From NCBI GenBank assembly GCA_947569705.1, contig CANOSP010000009.1:1-64000 (forward strand): a DNA stretch of 64,000 bases, in the 5' to 3' direction. The position numbers and the translations under genes were made by a program. Shown one piece after another: positions 1 to 7,919 of the stretch (within the stretch, counting starts at the first letter, position 1; the number at the start of each line of letters is the position of its first letter). The stretch is from an uncultured Erysipelotrichaceae bacterium (GTDB taxonomy: Bacteria; Bacillota_I; Bacilli_A; Erysipelotrichales; Erysipelotrichaceae). The notes beneath the pieces are model-generated. The model was not told the DNA's origin and ran no database searches. It was given only the letters and a program-made list of their open reading frames with translations.

Positions 1-50
1 TCATATATTTTATCATACTACTTTTGAAGGTTTACACAAATTTTTACACA

Positions 51-428
51 CTACCCTATAAGGAAAAAGGTGTATTTTTTTGGTATAATTGATGTATGAC
101 AAGTACTCAAATTAACCAAGAAAATTCTGTTTTTCATGAATATTTCTATGCCTTTATCTGTAGTTGGAATATAATATTTATTCTCATAATTTTCAATGAT
201 CTGTTTTTTCATACGTAAGGAAATAGCAGAAGAAGGGACTCTACCTCTATTACCGTGAATAAATCCAGCCTTACCTCCTTCTTTATATTTTTTGATTAAT
301 CTATTTATAGTTCTTAAAGTCACATTTAACTTATTTGCAGCACGATGCTTATAGCCATTTGTATCAACTAACTTTTTAATGACTTCATATTTTTCTAATT
401 CATTCATTCCTAATTCAATCTTTCTCAT
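51..428 (-). pseudogene. ISNCY/IS1202-type transposase, N-terminal remnant
   Basis: The first ~85 residues are the helix-turn-helix DNA-binding head typical of ISNCY-group transposases: a run on the pattern 'NGYKHRAANKLNVTLRTINR' followed by a basic linker and 'GFIHGNRGR'. Full-length members run to about 400-450 residues and continue into a DDE catalytic domain. Here the frame loses family resemblance after 'IENYENKYY' and stops at 125 residues, so the catalytic domain is absent. It should be non-functional as a transposase. It lies in AT-rich DNA at the window edge, directly upstream of the lysine-riboswitch transporter. The assignment to the family head is fairly sure; whether it ended by deletion or frameshift is not decidable here. 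Confidence 0.7.
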
Positions 429-569
429 AATGACCTCCCATAGTTGGTCCTTATATATTATATTTTTAGGACAAAATCAATTTCGTTACACTAAAGGCAA
501 TATCACTTTTGTTTCACAAGCTTTTGTCAAAAAATTATTAGAATTGATTGAAAAAAATAAAAGTTTTGC
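429..569. other. AT-rich spacer with possible gene debris
   Basis: About 140 bp between the transposase remnant and the transporter promoter. On the + strand 500-573 reads as a coding-like tail ('FVSQAFVKKLLELIEKNKSF' then stop) without a start or ribosome site, so it may be the end of a gene interrupted by the insertion sequence. I could not identify it. Confidence 0.3.
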
Positions 570-598
570 TTGACATATCAGTTTAATACGAGTATCAT
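570..598 (+). promoter_or_regulatory. sigma-A promoter of the lysine transporter operon
   Basis: TTGACA at 570-575, a 17-bp spacer and TATCAT at 593-598. Transcription would start near 605, just before the riboswitch P1 strand. Confidence 0.75.
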
Positions 599-614
599 AT
601 ATGCATACAAAAGT

Positions 615-773
615 TGAATAGAGGCAGCGATGTATCAGAGTAACTGTTGGAGCCGGCAGGCTGTGAAAGCAGTGAAAGGTAGTCATCGCCGAAAGCAGTG
701 ATAAGGCATTATAACTGCTTGGGGTCATACGGGAACACCTGTGACACTCCTTCCTTGTGAAGAGGCGCTATTA
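615..773 (+). promoter_or_regulatory. Lysine riboswitch (L box) aptamer
   Basis: The stretch carries the conserved lysine-aptamer blocks in order: an AGAGGC..GCGATG 5' strand, AGAGTA, TGTTGGAG, GTGAAAGG, CATCGCCGAA, a GGCAT block, TTGGGGTCAT and the closing GAAGAGGCGCTATT. P1 can form between GAATAG at 616-621 and CTATT at 768-772. An intrinsic terminator follows at 793-821, so control is by premature termination when lysine is bound. The gene behind it is a polar amino-acid ABC transporter, which fits lysine uptake. Confidence 0.9.
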
Positions 774-792
774 CACCACAGAATGATATTTC

Positions 793-821
793 AGTCGTGT
801 GAATAGCACGACTTTTGTTTT
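793..821 (+). terminator. Riboswitch expression-platform terminator
   Basis: AGTCGTG (793-799), a 7-nt loop and CACGACT (807-813), followed by TTTGTTTT. It sits between the lysine aptamer and the first transporter gene and is the likely off-state hairpin. Confidence 0.8.
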
Positions 822-839
822 AGAAAAGAGGAAAAGAGA

Positions 840-1670
840 ATGAAAAAAGTAATTGGTTTATTAGCAGTAGCATTATTATTAGGAGCATGCGGAGGTAATG
901 ACAGCAATAATGATGCAGAAAACAGCGGAAATGAAAAGCTGACAGTCGGTATGGAGTGTAACTATGCACCGTTTAACTGGACAGATCCGCAAAGCAATGA
1001 TTTTAACGTAGAAATCGGTGCCGGTGAATATTGTGACGGATACGATGTGCAGATCGCCAAAAACATTGCCGATGCATTGGGAAGAGATCTTGTGATCGCT
1101 AAAATGGATTGGGATTCCTTGGAGCCGAGTTTGAAGAGCGGTAGTATTGATGCAATTATTGCCGGTATGACAGATACAAAGGATCGCCGTGAAAATGCGG
1201 ACTTTACTACACCGTATTATCAGTCTAAAATGGCAATGATCGTCTTAAAGGACGGAAAATATGCAAATGCAAAAACATTGGATGATTTCAGCGGCGCAAC
1301 CGTACAGGGACAACTTAACACAATGTACGATACGGTAATTGATCAGATTCCTAATGTTAATCATGCACAGCCGTTGGAAACTTATCCGTATATGATTGCC
1401 GCACTAAAGAGCGGAACGGTTGATGCTTTAACTGCCGAGACACCGGTAGCTTTAGGTGCAGCTGCAGCACATCCTGAATTGGCAGTCGTTGAATTTGAAG
1501 ACGGAAAAGGTTTCCAGATTGATTTGAGTGATACTGCTGTATCTATCGCTGTAAAAAAAGGCAATACCGAATTATTAAACAGTATTCAGGAAGCATTGGA
1601 TAAGATGGATGAGAATACAAGAACAACAATGATGGAGGATGCGACAAAACGTCAGCCTGCTGAAGAATAA
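840..1670 (+). CDS. Lysine/polar amino-acid ABC transporter, substrate-binding lipoprotein
   Basis: Binds an amino acid outside the membrane and delivers it to the permease. A type II signal peptide ends in the lipobox LLGAC, with Cys17 as the lipidation site, followed by an S/N/E-rich linker. The remainder is a family-3 solute-binding domain ('VGMECNYAPFNW', 'GYDVQIAKNIADALG', 'SLKSGSIDAIIAGMT'). Length (276 residues) is normal. The 'MECNYAPFNW' ligand-pocket variant and the lysine riboswitch upstream together favour lysine, possibly with other basic amino acids. First gene of a three-gene operon; the ribosome site AGAGGAAAAGAG precedes the ATG. Family certain, substrate inferred. Confidence 0.92.
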   Translation: MKKVIGLLAVALLLGACGGNDSNNDAENSGNEKLTVGMECNYAPFNWTDPQSNDFNVEIGAGEYCDGYDVQIAKNIADALGRDLVIAKMDWDSLEPSLKSGSIDAIIAGMTDTKDRRENADFTTPYYQSKMAMIVLKDGKYANAKTLDDFSGATVQGQLNTMYDTVIDQIPNVNHAQPLETYPYMIAALKSGTVDALTAETPVALGAAAAHPELAVVEFEDGKGFQIDLSDTAVSIAVKKGNTELLNSIQEALDKMDENTRTTMMEDATKRQPAEE

Positions 1671-1691
1671 AAATAAAGGAGAATGAGAAGA

Positions 1692-2483
1692 ATGGGTTTA
1701 CATCTTATTATTGCCGCAAACAGTACAAACTTCTTAACGAATACATGGAATGTATTTACACGTTATCACGTTATGTTCTTGAACGCTATCAAATCAACCT
1801 TGCTGGTTGCCTTTGTCGGCACGATCGTCGGCTTACTGATCGGTTTAATTATCGGCGGTGTGCGTGCGGTCACTTCTAATCAGGAACATAATCAAAAGAC
1901 ATCGGCTAAAATTATTAATAAGATCATTTATGCGATTACCAGTATTTATGTAGAAGTATTCCGCGGTACACCGATGATGGTGCAGGCGATGTTTCTCTAC
2001 TATACGTTCTTTGCACCGGTGTTTAAATGGTCACCGCTCGCGTCTGCGATGGTTATTATTTCAATTAATACCGGCGCGTATATGGCTGAAATCATGCGTT
2101 CGGGTATTCAATCTGTGGATAAAGGACAAGTGGAAGGGGCTCGCAGTATCGGTATGAATAACTTTCAGACAATGCGTTATATCGTATTGCCTCAGGCGAT
2201 TAAAAATTCATTTCCGTCTATCGGCAATGAGTTTGTCGTAAACATTAAGGATAGTTGTGTATTAAACTGCATTACCTTTTCCGAACTGTTCTTTGCGGCG
2301 AAAAGTGTACAAGGATCCATTTTCTCTTATGCAGAACCGTTTCTGATTGTCGGAATTCTGTATTTGATCTTAACTTTTATCACTTCACGTATTTTAGGCT
2401 TGATTGAGAAGCGAATGAATCATCGTAAATCAAGCTATCCCAGTTCTGTAACTACGCCGAATTCAAGCGTAATGAAGGGGTGA
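1692..2483 (+). CDS. Amino-acid ABC transporter permease (HisM/GlnP type)
   Basis: Integral membrane subunit forming the translocation path. The HAAT-type permease domain covers most of the protein, with about five membrane segments and the EAA-loop '[20 protein letters not shown]' that docks on the ATPase, followed by '[17 protein letters not shown]'. I start it at ATG 1692, because AAGGAG at 1676-1681 is 10 nt upstream; the in-frame ATG at 1683 lies almost on top of that site. The stop overlaps the start region of the ATPase gene, indicating translational coupling. Probably a homodimer with the flanking subunits as one lysine importer. Confidence 0.92.
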   Translation: MGLHLIIAANSTNFLTNTWNVFTRYHVMFLNAIKSTLLVAFVGTIVGLLIGLIIGGVRAVTSNQEHNQKTSAKIINKIIYAITSIYVEVFRGTPMMVQAMFLYYTFFAPVFKWSPLASAMVIISINTGAYMAEIMRSGIQSVDKGQVEGARSIGMNNFQTMRYIVLPQAIKNSFPSIGNEFVVNIKDSCVLNCITFSELFFAAKSVQGSIFSYAEPFLIVGILYLILTFITSRILGLIEKRMNHRKSSYPSSVTTPNSSVMKG

Positions 2484-2488
2484 GCGGC

Positions 2489-3232
2489 ATGGCAAATATT
2501 ATTAAGATTCATCATCTGCACAAAAGCTTCGGACAATTAGAAGTGTTGAAAAATATTGATTTTCATGTAGAGCAAGGTGAAGTAATCACAATTATCGGTT
2601 CCAGCGGCAGCGGAAAATCAACGCTGCTTCGGTGTATCAATCTGTTAGAAATGCCTGACGGCGGTGAAATTCTATATCATGATCAGGATATTTTAAAGAA
2701 CGGTATTAATATCAATGAGCATCGTACTCATGTAGGTATGGTCTTCCAAAGCTTTAATTTGTTTAACAACAAAAATGTTTTGGAAAACTGCATGATCGGA
2801 CAGATGAAGGTATTGAAGCGCAGCAAGCAGGAAGCGGAAGAAAAAGCGATGTACTATTTGGAAAAGGTCGGTATGAAAGAGTTTGCACATGCAGGCAGTA
2901 TGCAACTTTCCGGCGGTCAAAAGCAGCGTGTTGCGATTGCCCGTGCATTGTGTATGGATCCGGAGGTGCTGTTATTTGATGAACCGACGAGTGCGCTCGA
3001 TCCGGAAATGGTCGGCGGTATCTTGGATGTTATGAAGCAGTTAGCTTCTGAAGGCTTGACGATGATTGTGGTAACTCATGAAATGGCATTTGCCAAAGAA
3101 GTTTCTTCACGTGTGATCTTTATGGATCAAGGTGTCATTGCGGAAGAAGGAACACCGCAGGAGCTGTTTGAGAAGCCGAAACAAGCGCGTACAAAGGAAT
3201 TTCTGCATCGCTATCGTTCAACAAGTGTATAG
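2489..3232 (+). CDS. Amino-acid ABC transporter ATP-binding protein (GlnQ type)
   Basis: Energises the importer. Visible motifs are Walker A GSSGSGKS at about residues 37-44, the signature LSGGQKQR, Walker B VLLFDEP followed by TSALDPE, and the H-loop THEMAF, all intact. The length of 247 residues is standard. The start ATG 2489 lies 8 nt after AAGGGG; an in-frame GTG at 2480 overlaps the permease stop and is less likely. Ends in a strong terminator, closing the riboswitch-controlled operon. Confidence 0.94.
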   Translation: MANIIKIHHLHKSFGQLEVLKNIDFHVEQGEVITIIGSSGSGKSTLLRCINLLEMPDGGEILYHDQDILKNGININEHRTHVGMVFQSFNLFNNKNVLENCMIGQMKVLKRSKQEAEEKAMYYLEKVGMKEFAHAGSMQLSGGQKQRVAIARALCMDPEVLLFDEPTSALDPEMVGGILDVMKQLASEGLTMIVVTHEMAFAKEVSSRVIFMDQGVIAEEGTPQELFEKPKQARTKEFLHRYRSTSV

Positions 3233-3239
3233 TATTATG

Positions 3240-3263
3240 ACAGGGAGCAATCCCTGTTTTTTT
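3240..3263 (+). terminator. Terminator of the lysine transporter operon
   Basis: CAGGGA / GCAA loop / TCCCTG followed by seven T. Confidence 0.9.
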
Positions 3264-3266
3264 ATC

Positions 3267-3295
3267 TTGACTTGCGATAAATTTCTTTATATAAT
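3267..3295 (+). promoter_or_regulatory. Promoter of the TetR-flavodoxin pair
   Basis: TTGACT at 3267-3272, 17-bp spacer, TATAAT at 3290-3295. Confidence 0.85.
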
Positions 3296-3300
3296 CTATT

Positions 3301-3319
3301 TATATAAATGATTTATATA
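3301..3319. promoter_or_regulatory. Palindromic operator, probable TetR site
   Basis: TATATAAAT-G-ATTTATATA is a perfect 9-bp inverted repeat around one central base. It lies between the -10 box and the ribosome site of the TetR-family gene, where a bound dimer would block transcription start. Autoregulation by the adjacent regulator is the simplest reading. Confidence 0.65.
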
Positions 3320-3331
3320 TAAGGAGGAATT

Positions 3332-3910
3332 ATGCCGAAACAGCGCATTACAAAGGAAATGATCGTTACGGCTGCGTTTGATACCGCACGAGAGAGCGGT
3401 ATGGAACATGTCATGGTAAAAACGATTGCGAATAAGCTTCATTGTTCGGTACAGCCGATTTACAGCTATTGTGAAAATATGGAAGGACTGCGGCAAGCAG
3501 TTGTATGGAAAGTAAAAGAATTTATCGGGGAGTATATGAAGCAACATATTGATCCGCAGAATCTGTTTCAAAGCAGCGGGCAGGCATATATACAGTTAGC
3601 CAAGGATGAACCCCATTTGTATAAGATCTTTATTTTACATGAAAGAAAGCATATTTCCACATTACAGGATCTTTATGAAAAAGAGACATCGCCTAAGACG
3701 GCACATGTCATTGCGAAGGCATGTCAACTTGACTTGGAAACTGCCAAGCAGCTTCACTTGCATATGTTGATTTATACGATCGGTCTGGGAACAATTTTCG
3801 CTGTTACCACACCGGGGATTGCGGCTGATGAAATTTATGAACAACAGAAATCCGCGTATCAGGCATTCTTTCAACAAGCATTGAGTAAGAAAGGTGAGGA
3901 ATTGCTATGA
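3332..3910 (+). CDS. TetR-family transcriptional regulator
   Basis: A 192-residue one-domain-plus-ligand-domain repressor. The N-terminal helix-turn-helix is visible at about residues 8-50 ('ITKEMIVTAAFDTARESG', 'VKTIANKLHCSVQPIYSYC'), and the C-terminal helical part should bind a small ligand that I cannot name. A perfect palindrome sits just upstream of its own ribosome site AAGGAGG, suggesting autorepression. Its stop overlaps the start of the flavodoxin-domain gene by 4 bp, so the two are co-translated and the flavoprotein is a likely regulated target. Confidence 0.85.
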   Translation: MPKQRITKEMIVTAAFDTARESGMEHVMVKTIANKLHCSVQPIYSYCENMEGLRQAVVWKVKEFIGEYMKQHIDPQNLFQSSGQAYIQLAKDEPHLYKIFILHERKHISTLQDLYEKETSPKTAHVIAKACQLDLETAKQLHLHMLIYTIGLGTIFAVTTPGIAADEIYEQQKSAYQAFFQQALSKKGEELL

Positions 3911-4443
3911 AAAAGGGGATTATTTGTTATCGATCCAAATACGGTTCAGCTAAAAAATATGCCGAATGGCTTCAAGAAGCCTTAGCTTACGACTGCCGAG
4001 ATTTGAAATCGGTCAAGGTCTCAGAGCTTCAAAACTACGAGACTGTTGTGTTATGCGGAGGTATTTATGCTTCGGGTATTAAAGGAATCAGCTTTCTGAA
4101 AAAACATGCAAGTGAGCTGACAGATCAGCGTATCGCTGTTTTCTGTGTCGGTGCTTCACCGTATGATCCGCAGGCTTTTGCGCAGCTAAAGCAAACTAAC
4201 GAAAAAGATTTACGTAAGGATATCCGGATATTCTATGGTCGCGGGGCATGGGATGAAAGGAAAATGACGTTGGTGGATCGAAAACTGTGCCGTATGCTTC
4301 AAAAGGTGATCGCGAAGAAGGATCCTGATACTTATGAGCCATGGATGAAGGCATTGATGGAAGCGCGGGGACAGAGTAAAGACTGGTGCGACAAGCAATA
4401 TTTACAGCCGTTAATCAGTTACCTTGAACAAACAAAGCGTTAA
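3907..4443 (+). CDS. Flavodoxin-domain protein (HemG-like)
   Basis: A 178-residue FMN-binding fold: the first strand-loop 'ICYRSKYGSAKKYAEWL' matches the phosphate-binding loop (S/T-K-Y-G-S/T) of flavodoxin_5/HemG-like proteins, and 'VVLCGGIYASGIKG' corresponds to the second FMN loop. The family includes menaquinone-dependent protoporphyrinogen oxidase, but no heme genes are nearby and many homologues in anaerobes have no assigned substrate. Translationally coupled (ATGA overlap) to the TetR regulator, so expression probably responds to whatever that senses. Fold call good; function unknown. Confidence 0.75.
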   Translation: MKKGIICYRSKYGSAKKYAEWLQEALAYDCRDLKSVKVSELQNYETVVLCGGIYASGIKGISFLKKHASELTDQRIAVFCVGASPYDPQAFAQLKQTNEKDLRKDIRIFYGRGAWDERKMTLVDRKLCRMLQKVIAKKDPDTYEPWMKALMEARGQSKDWCDKQYLQPLISYLEQTKR

Positions 4444-4452
4444 AATGATCGG

Positions 4453-4498
4453 AAGCAGCTATGATTTGTGCAAATCACGATGATTACTGCTTTTTTTA
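4453..4498 (+). terminator. Terminator after the flavodoxin gene
   Basis: AAGCAG...CTGCTT outer arms with an inner TGATTT/AAATCA stem, followed by seven T. The stem has internal mismatches. Confidence 0.7.
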
Positions 4499-4509
4499 TT
4501 GAAAGAGAA

Positions 4510-4538
4510 TTGACAAGGATTGTTAATAAGTGTATTAT
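4510..4538 (+). promoter_or_regulatory. Promoter of the YtrA-type ABC operon
   Basis: TTGACA at 4510-4515, 17-bp spacer, TATTAT at 4533-4538. Confidence 0.8.
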
Positions 4539-4539
4539 T

Positions 4540-4557
4540 GTATTAGATACTTAATAC
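4540..4557. promoter_or_regulatory. Inverted repeat overlapping the transcription start, likely GntR operator
   Basis: GTATTA-6 nt-TAATAC immediately after the -10 box. A GntR/YtrA-family regulator is encoded three genes downstream in the same operon, and such regulators usually repress their own operon through dyads at this position. Confidence 0.6.
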
Positions 4558-4579
4558 AGTGATACAAAGGAGAGAGAGT

Positions 4580-5338
4580 ATGTTTTGGAAATTATGCAAA
4601 TTTGAATGGAAAAGCAGTTATCGCATGTATGGCATGTTTTACGCAATTCTGTTAATCTGCTCGGTATTGATCGGGATGAGTTCTTTACCTGATGTGAATT
4701 TACCGGGACTCGTTGAATTTTTGATTAATTTAACGATTATCATTTATACGGCAGGAATCTTTGCGGTGAATATTATTACGATTGTATTTATCTTCCGCAA
4801 TTATATGAAAACGATGTACGGCCGCCAGTCTTATTTAACGCATACATTGCCGGTTTCGACTTGGCAGATACAGACGGTAAAGGTTTTGTTCGCATTGTTA
4901 TGGATTTTCTTGACCTTCGCTGTTACTATGGCAACGGTTTGGATTATGATGATATTATCCGGTGTAAATGTTCTCAGCGATGTCATTGATGCGTTAGTCT
5001 ATGTTTGGCAACATATACCTAATCATACAGAACTGATTTTAGGTCTTGTTTGGACTCTTTTGGAATTGATTGAATCTATTTCCATCGTTTATTTTGTTAT
5101 TAACTTTGTTCACACTACGTATATTCAGCGTTATCGAGCAGCTATCGGTATCGGTGCCGCATTATTTATCTTTATTGTAGAATCGATATGCAACAGCTAT
5201 TTAAGCGATATGCTTTCGCTGATGAATGTATCTTATTCGATGACGTTACCGATTTTTATTCTTATCGGAATTATTTTGGTCGGTTTTTGGAATTACGCAA
5301 GTGTATATTTGATTGAGCACAAAATGGAAGTGGAATAA
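4580..5338 (+). CDS. ABC-2-type permease-like membrane protein of a YtrA operon
   Basis: About 252 residues with six predicted membrane segments, beginning with a short cytosolic 'MFWKLCKFEWKSSYR' that resembles ABC-2 permeases paired with BcrA/YtrB ATPases. I start it at ATG 4580 behind AAAGGAGAG; a GTG at 4559 would sit inside the operator. The stop overlaps the ATG of the next small membrane gene (TAATG). With the ATPase three genes on, it probably forms an exporter or envelope-stress ABC complex like YtrBCDEF; the substrate is unknown. Confidence 0.7.
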   Translation: MFWKLCKFEWKSSYRMYGMFYAILLICSVLIGMSSLPDVNLPGLVEFLINLTIIIYTAGIFAVNIITIVFIFRNYMKTMYGRQSYLTHTLPVSTWQIQTVKVLFALLWIFLTFAVTMATVWIMMILSGVNVLSDVIDALVYVWQHIPNHTELILGLVWTLLELIESISIVYFVINFVHTTYIQRYRAAIGIGAALFIFIVESICNSYLSDMLSLMNVSYSMTLPIFILIGIILVGFWNYASVYLIEHKMEVE

Positions 5339-5547
5339 TGAATACGAAAAAAATGATACAAAGCATCGTGATGCTCGGAGTATTCTGGTACAGCTTTATG
5401 GTCTGGTTCTGTATCTTTGAGCTGCACTTGAATTGGTTGATTTTATTGTTATTAACGATTTTGTTGGGAATCTTTATCAAAGTTTTGTATCCGTTAAGCA
5501 AAGACAGATCTATGAAACACAGTGAGGTGGATCATCATGGTATTTGA
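5338..5547 (+). CDS. Small membrane protein in the YtrA operon
   Basis: 69 residues with two hydrophobic segments (about residues 7-27 and 31-50) and a basic tail. It starts in a TAATG overlap with the permease gene and its end overlaps the GntR gene, so the reading frame is held in place on both sides and is very likely translated. No recognisable family; it may be an accessory subunit of the ABC complex. Confidence 0.6.
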   Translation: MNTKKMIQSIVMLGVFWYSFMVWFCIFELHLNWLILLLLTILLGIFIKVLYPLSKDRSMKHSEVDHHGI

Positions 5548-5893
5548 TGCGAATGTTCCGATTTATCTGCAAATAATGGATGATTTTAAGAAACAGGTGA
5601 TCAGCGGTGTTTATCAAGGCGGTGAAAAGGTCGCAAGTGTGCGTGAATTAGCGGTCAGCTACGGGGTCAATCCCAATACCGTACAGCGCTCATTAAGTGA
5701 ATTGGAAAGAGAAGGACTGCTTTACAGTGAACGCACCAGCGGGCGCTTTATTACAAAGGATCAGGATATGCTGAAGCAATTGAAAAGTGCATATGCCGAT
5801 GAATTGATCGATGCGTGTGTGAAGCAGCTGACGGAGTTGAAATTCAGTAAGGAAGAAATCCTGAAACAAATGAAGGAGAGGTTGGAAAAATGA
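5537..5893 (+). CDS. GntR-family regulator, YtrA subfamily
   Basis: 118 residues: a winged helix of the GntR type ('PIYLQIMDDFKKQVISGVY', 'VRELAVSYGVNPNTVQRSL', 'LEREGLLYSERTSGRF') with only a short C-terminal helical tail for dimerisation, the hallmark of YtrA. I start at ATG 5537 behind GAGGTGG. Encoded between membrane genes and an ABC ATPase in one operon, with a dyad at the operon promoter (4540-4557), so it is presumably the operon's repressor. Known YtrA-type systems respond to cell-wall antibiotics; that role is not shown here. Confidence 0.88.
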   Translation: MVFDANVPIYLQIMDDFKKQVISGVYQGGEKVASVRELAVSYGVNPNTVQRSLSELEREGLLYSERTSGRFITKDQDMLKQLKSAYADELIDACVKQLTELKFSKEEILKQMKERLEK

Positions 5894-6591
5894 GTGATAC
5901 GATTGTAAGTGTAACAGGTCTAAATAAAAGCTTCGGCAATAAACAAGTGCTGAAGGATGTCAGTTTTACCTGTAAGGGCGGCTCTATTATAGGTTTGCTC
6001 GGTCCTAACGGCAGCGGCAAAACTACGCTGATTAAAATTTTAACCGGCTTAATTACCGGCTATGAAGGAAAGGTAAGGATCAACGGACAGCCGATCGGTG
6101 TAAAGACAAAAGAAACAGTTTCCTTTTTACCTGATGAGCCGTATTTCGCTGATTGGATGAGAGTAAAAGATGTCTTATCAATATTTGCCGATCTTTATCA
6201 TGACTTTGATTATCTGCGCTGCTTGGAGATTATGCAGCGTTTCCAAATTGATGAGAACATGCGAATAAAGACCATGTCTAAAGGCACAAAAGAAAAGTTT
6301 CAATTAGCGTTAGTCATGTCACGTCATGCAAAGCTCATTGTTTTGGATGAACTGATCGGCGGTGTCGATCCGGCTGCTCGTGAAGTGATTTTAGACACAA
6401 TTTTAAATAATTATCGAGAGGATCAAACAATTTTAATCGCTACGCATTTAATAGCCGATATTGAACGCATATTTGATTCTGTTTTGTTTATTAAAGACGG
6501 AGCCATTGTATTAGATGATAATGTGGAAGAAATTCGCTCGAAGACAAAAAAATCCATTGATGAATTATTTCGTGAAGAATTTAAGTATTAA
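5890..6591 (+). CDS. ABC transporter ATP-binding protein (YtrB/BcrA type)
   Basis: 233 residues. Walker A GPNGSGKT at about residue 36-43 and Walker B LIVLDE are intact. The signature is the degenerate 'MSKGTKEKF' rather than LSGGQ, as is common in this branch, and the H-loop ATH is present. The ATG overlaps the GntR stop (ATGA). It would drive the membrane proteins encoded upstream. A strong terminator follows. Confidence 0.88.
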   Translation: MSDTIVSVTGLNKSFGNKQVLKDVSFTCKGGSIIGLLGPNGSGKTTLIKILTGLITGYEGKVRINGQPIGVKTKETVSFLPDEPYFADWMRVKDVLSIFADLYHDFDYLRCLEIMQRFQIDENMRIKTMSKGTKEKFQLALVMSRHAKLIVLDELIGGVDPAAREVILDTILNNYREDQTILIATHLIADIERIFDSVLFIKDGAIVLDDNVEEIRSKTKKSIDELFREEFKY

Positions 6592-6597
6592 TCAAGG

Positions 6598-6628
6598 GCG
6601 CATATCGTCACGGATATGTGCTTTTTCT
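6598..6628 (+). terminator. Terminator of the YtrA operon
   Basis: GCGCATATC / GTCAC loop / GGATATGTGC followed by TTTTTCTTTTTC. Confidence 0.85.
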
Positions 6629-6734
6629 TTTTCGTCTGATGTCGGCGATATTTCATAATGAAGAATTAAGTTCTATGAGGCAAGTCAAATTCTATATCAC
6701 AAAAATGAAAGCTATCGCAATCAACCGGTCAATA

Positions 6735-6743
6735 TGATATAAT
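6735..6743 (+). promoter_or_regulatory. Extended -10 promoter of the glycolipid operon
   Basis: TGATATAAT: TG at 6735-6736 and TATAAT at 6738-6743. No good -35 was seen, which is usual for extended -10 promoters. Leader of about 65 nt to the first gene. Confidence 0.6.
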
Positions 6744-6816
6744 ATAACTTGTAAAAATCTGCATGCGTGCTGTTTAAAGCGCATTAATTGAAATAAGCTA
6801 GGAAGGAGGCGCTGTG

Positions 6817-7890
6817 ATGGATAAAATACGTATTAATATGCTGTCAAGTGCCGATAAAGTAGACGGTCAGGGAGTAGGAAGCGCCTATTTAGAACAAGTG
6901 AATTTAATCAAGGAAGGTGCGAAAGATTTGTTTGATGTCACGATCAACGGTTCTTCCGATTGTGATATTCAACATATTCATACGGTAGATCCGCAAAATT
7001 ATTTAAAGTTGAAAGCAAGCAAGGCTGCGAATGTCTGCTATGTGCATTTCTTGCCGGATACACTGGACGGCAGTATTGAACTGCCGAAGGTTATTTTTAA
7101 AATATTTAAAAAATATGTAATTGAATTATATAAAAGCGCTGATTATTTAATTGTTGTAAATCCGATTTTTATGGATGCCTTGGCACAATACGGAATCAAA
7201 AGAGAAAAGATGGTTTATATACCGAATTATGTGTCTAAAGATGATTTCTATCGCAAAGATGATGAAACCGTTAAGGCATTAAAAAAGGAATACGGGATTG
7301 ATGAAGATGCCTTTGTCGTAATCGGTGTCGGACAAGTACAGACACGCAAGGGTGTACTTGATTTTATAGAGGTGGCAAAGCAGATGCCGGACATCACATT
7401 TGTATGGAGCGGCGGCTTTTCTTTCGGAAGGATCACTGACGGATATGAGGAATTAAAGAAAATCGTTGATCATCCCCCGAAAAATGTTAAATTTTTAGGA
7501 ATTATTCCGCGAGAAAAAATGAATGATATTTATAATATTGCCGATCTTTTATTTATGCCGTCCTATAATGAATTATTTCCGATGTCAATCTTAGAAGCTG
7601 TCAATCTTCATAAACCGCTGGTATTGCGTGATTTAGAGCTTTATGAGGATATTTTATTTCATAAGTACGCAAAAGGGCATACCAATGAGGAGTTTGTACA
7701 GCGGATTCGAGCTTATCAAGAAAATCCTGAACAATATCAGCTGGGAGCGCATATGTCGCAGGAAATCAGTGAATATTATTCAAAAGAAAATGTATTACAA
7801 ATCTGGATTGATTTTTATACCAAAGTACATGAAGAGCATCTTCAAAAGGAAAAGAAGCGCCAAAAGCGCAGAATAAGAAAACAACGCTGA
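6817..7890 (+). CDS. Glycolipid glycosyltransferase, CpoA/LafB-like (GT4)
   Basis: 357 residues, GT-B fold. The N-terminus 'INMLSSADKVDGQGVGSAYL' closely follows streptococcal CpoA and lactobacillal LafB, which add the second sugar to monoglycosyl-diacylglycerol. The C-terminal half has the UDP-sugar region 'GVGQVQTRKGVLDF' and 'MPSYNELFPMSILEA' with the EX7E glutamate. The basic C-terminus (KKRQKRRIRKQR) suggests membrane-surface attachment. ATG 6817 is 7 nt behind GGAAGGAGG. First of four tightly spaced genes, the third of which is the LafA-like enzyme for the first sugar, so together they should make a diglycosyl-diacylglycerol, the usual LTA anchor. Confidence 0.82.
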   Translation: MDKIRINMLSSADKVDGQGVGSAYLEQVNLIKEGAKDLFDVTINGSSDCDIQHIHTVDPQNYLKLKASKAANVCYVHFLPDTLDGSIELPKVIFKIFKKYVIELYKSADYLIVVNPIFMDALAQYGIKREKMVYIPNYVSKDDFYRKDDETVKALKKEYGIDEDAFVVIGVGQVQTRKGVLDFIEVAKQMPDITFVWSGGFSFGRITDGYEELKKIVDHPPKNVKFLGIIPREKMNDIYNIADLLFMPSYNELFPMSILEAVNLHKPLVLRDLELYEDILFHKYAKGHTNEEFVQRIRAYQENPEQYQLGAHMSQEISEYYSKENVLQIWIDFYTKVHEEHLQKEKKRQKRRIRKQR

Positions 7891-7919
7891 TGATTACAGT
7901 ATAACTAGTAGGTGAAAAT

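Noticed and set aside
600-830. T-box leader
   Set aside because: No T-box bulge (TGGNACCGCG) or specifier loop; the conserved blocks fit the lysine riboswitch instead.
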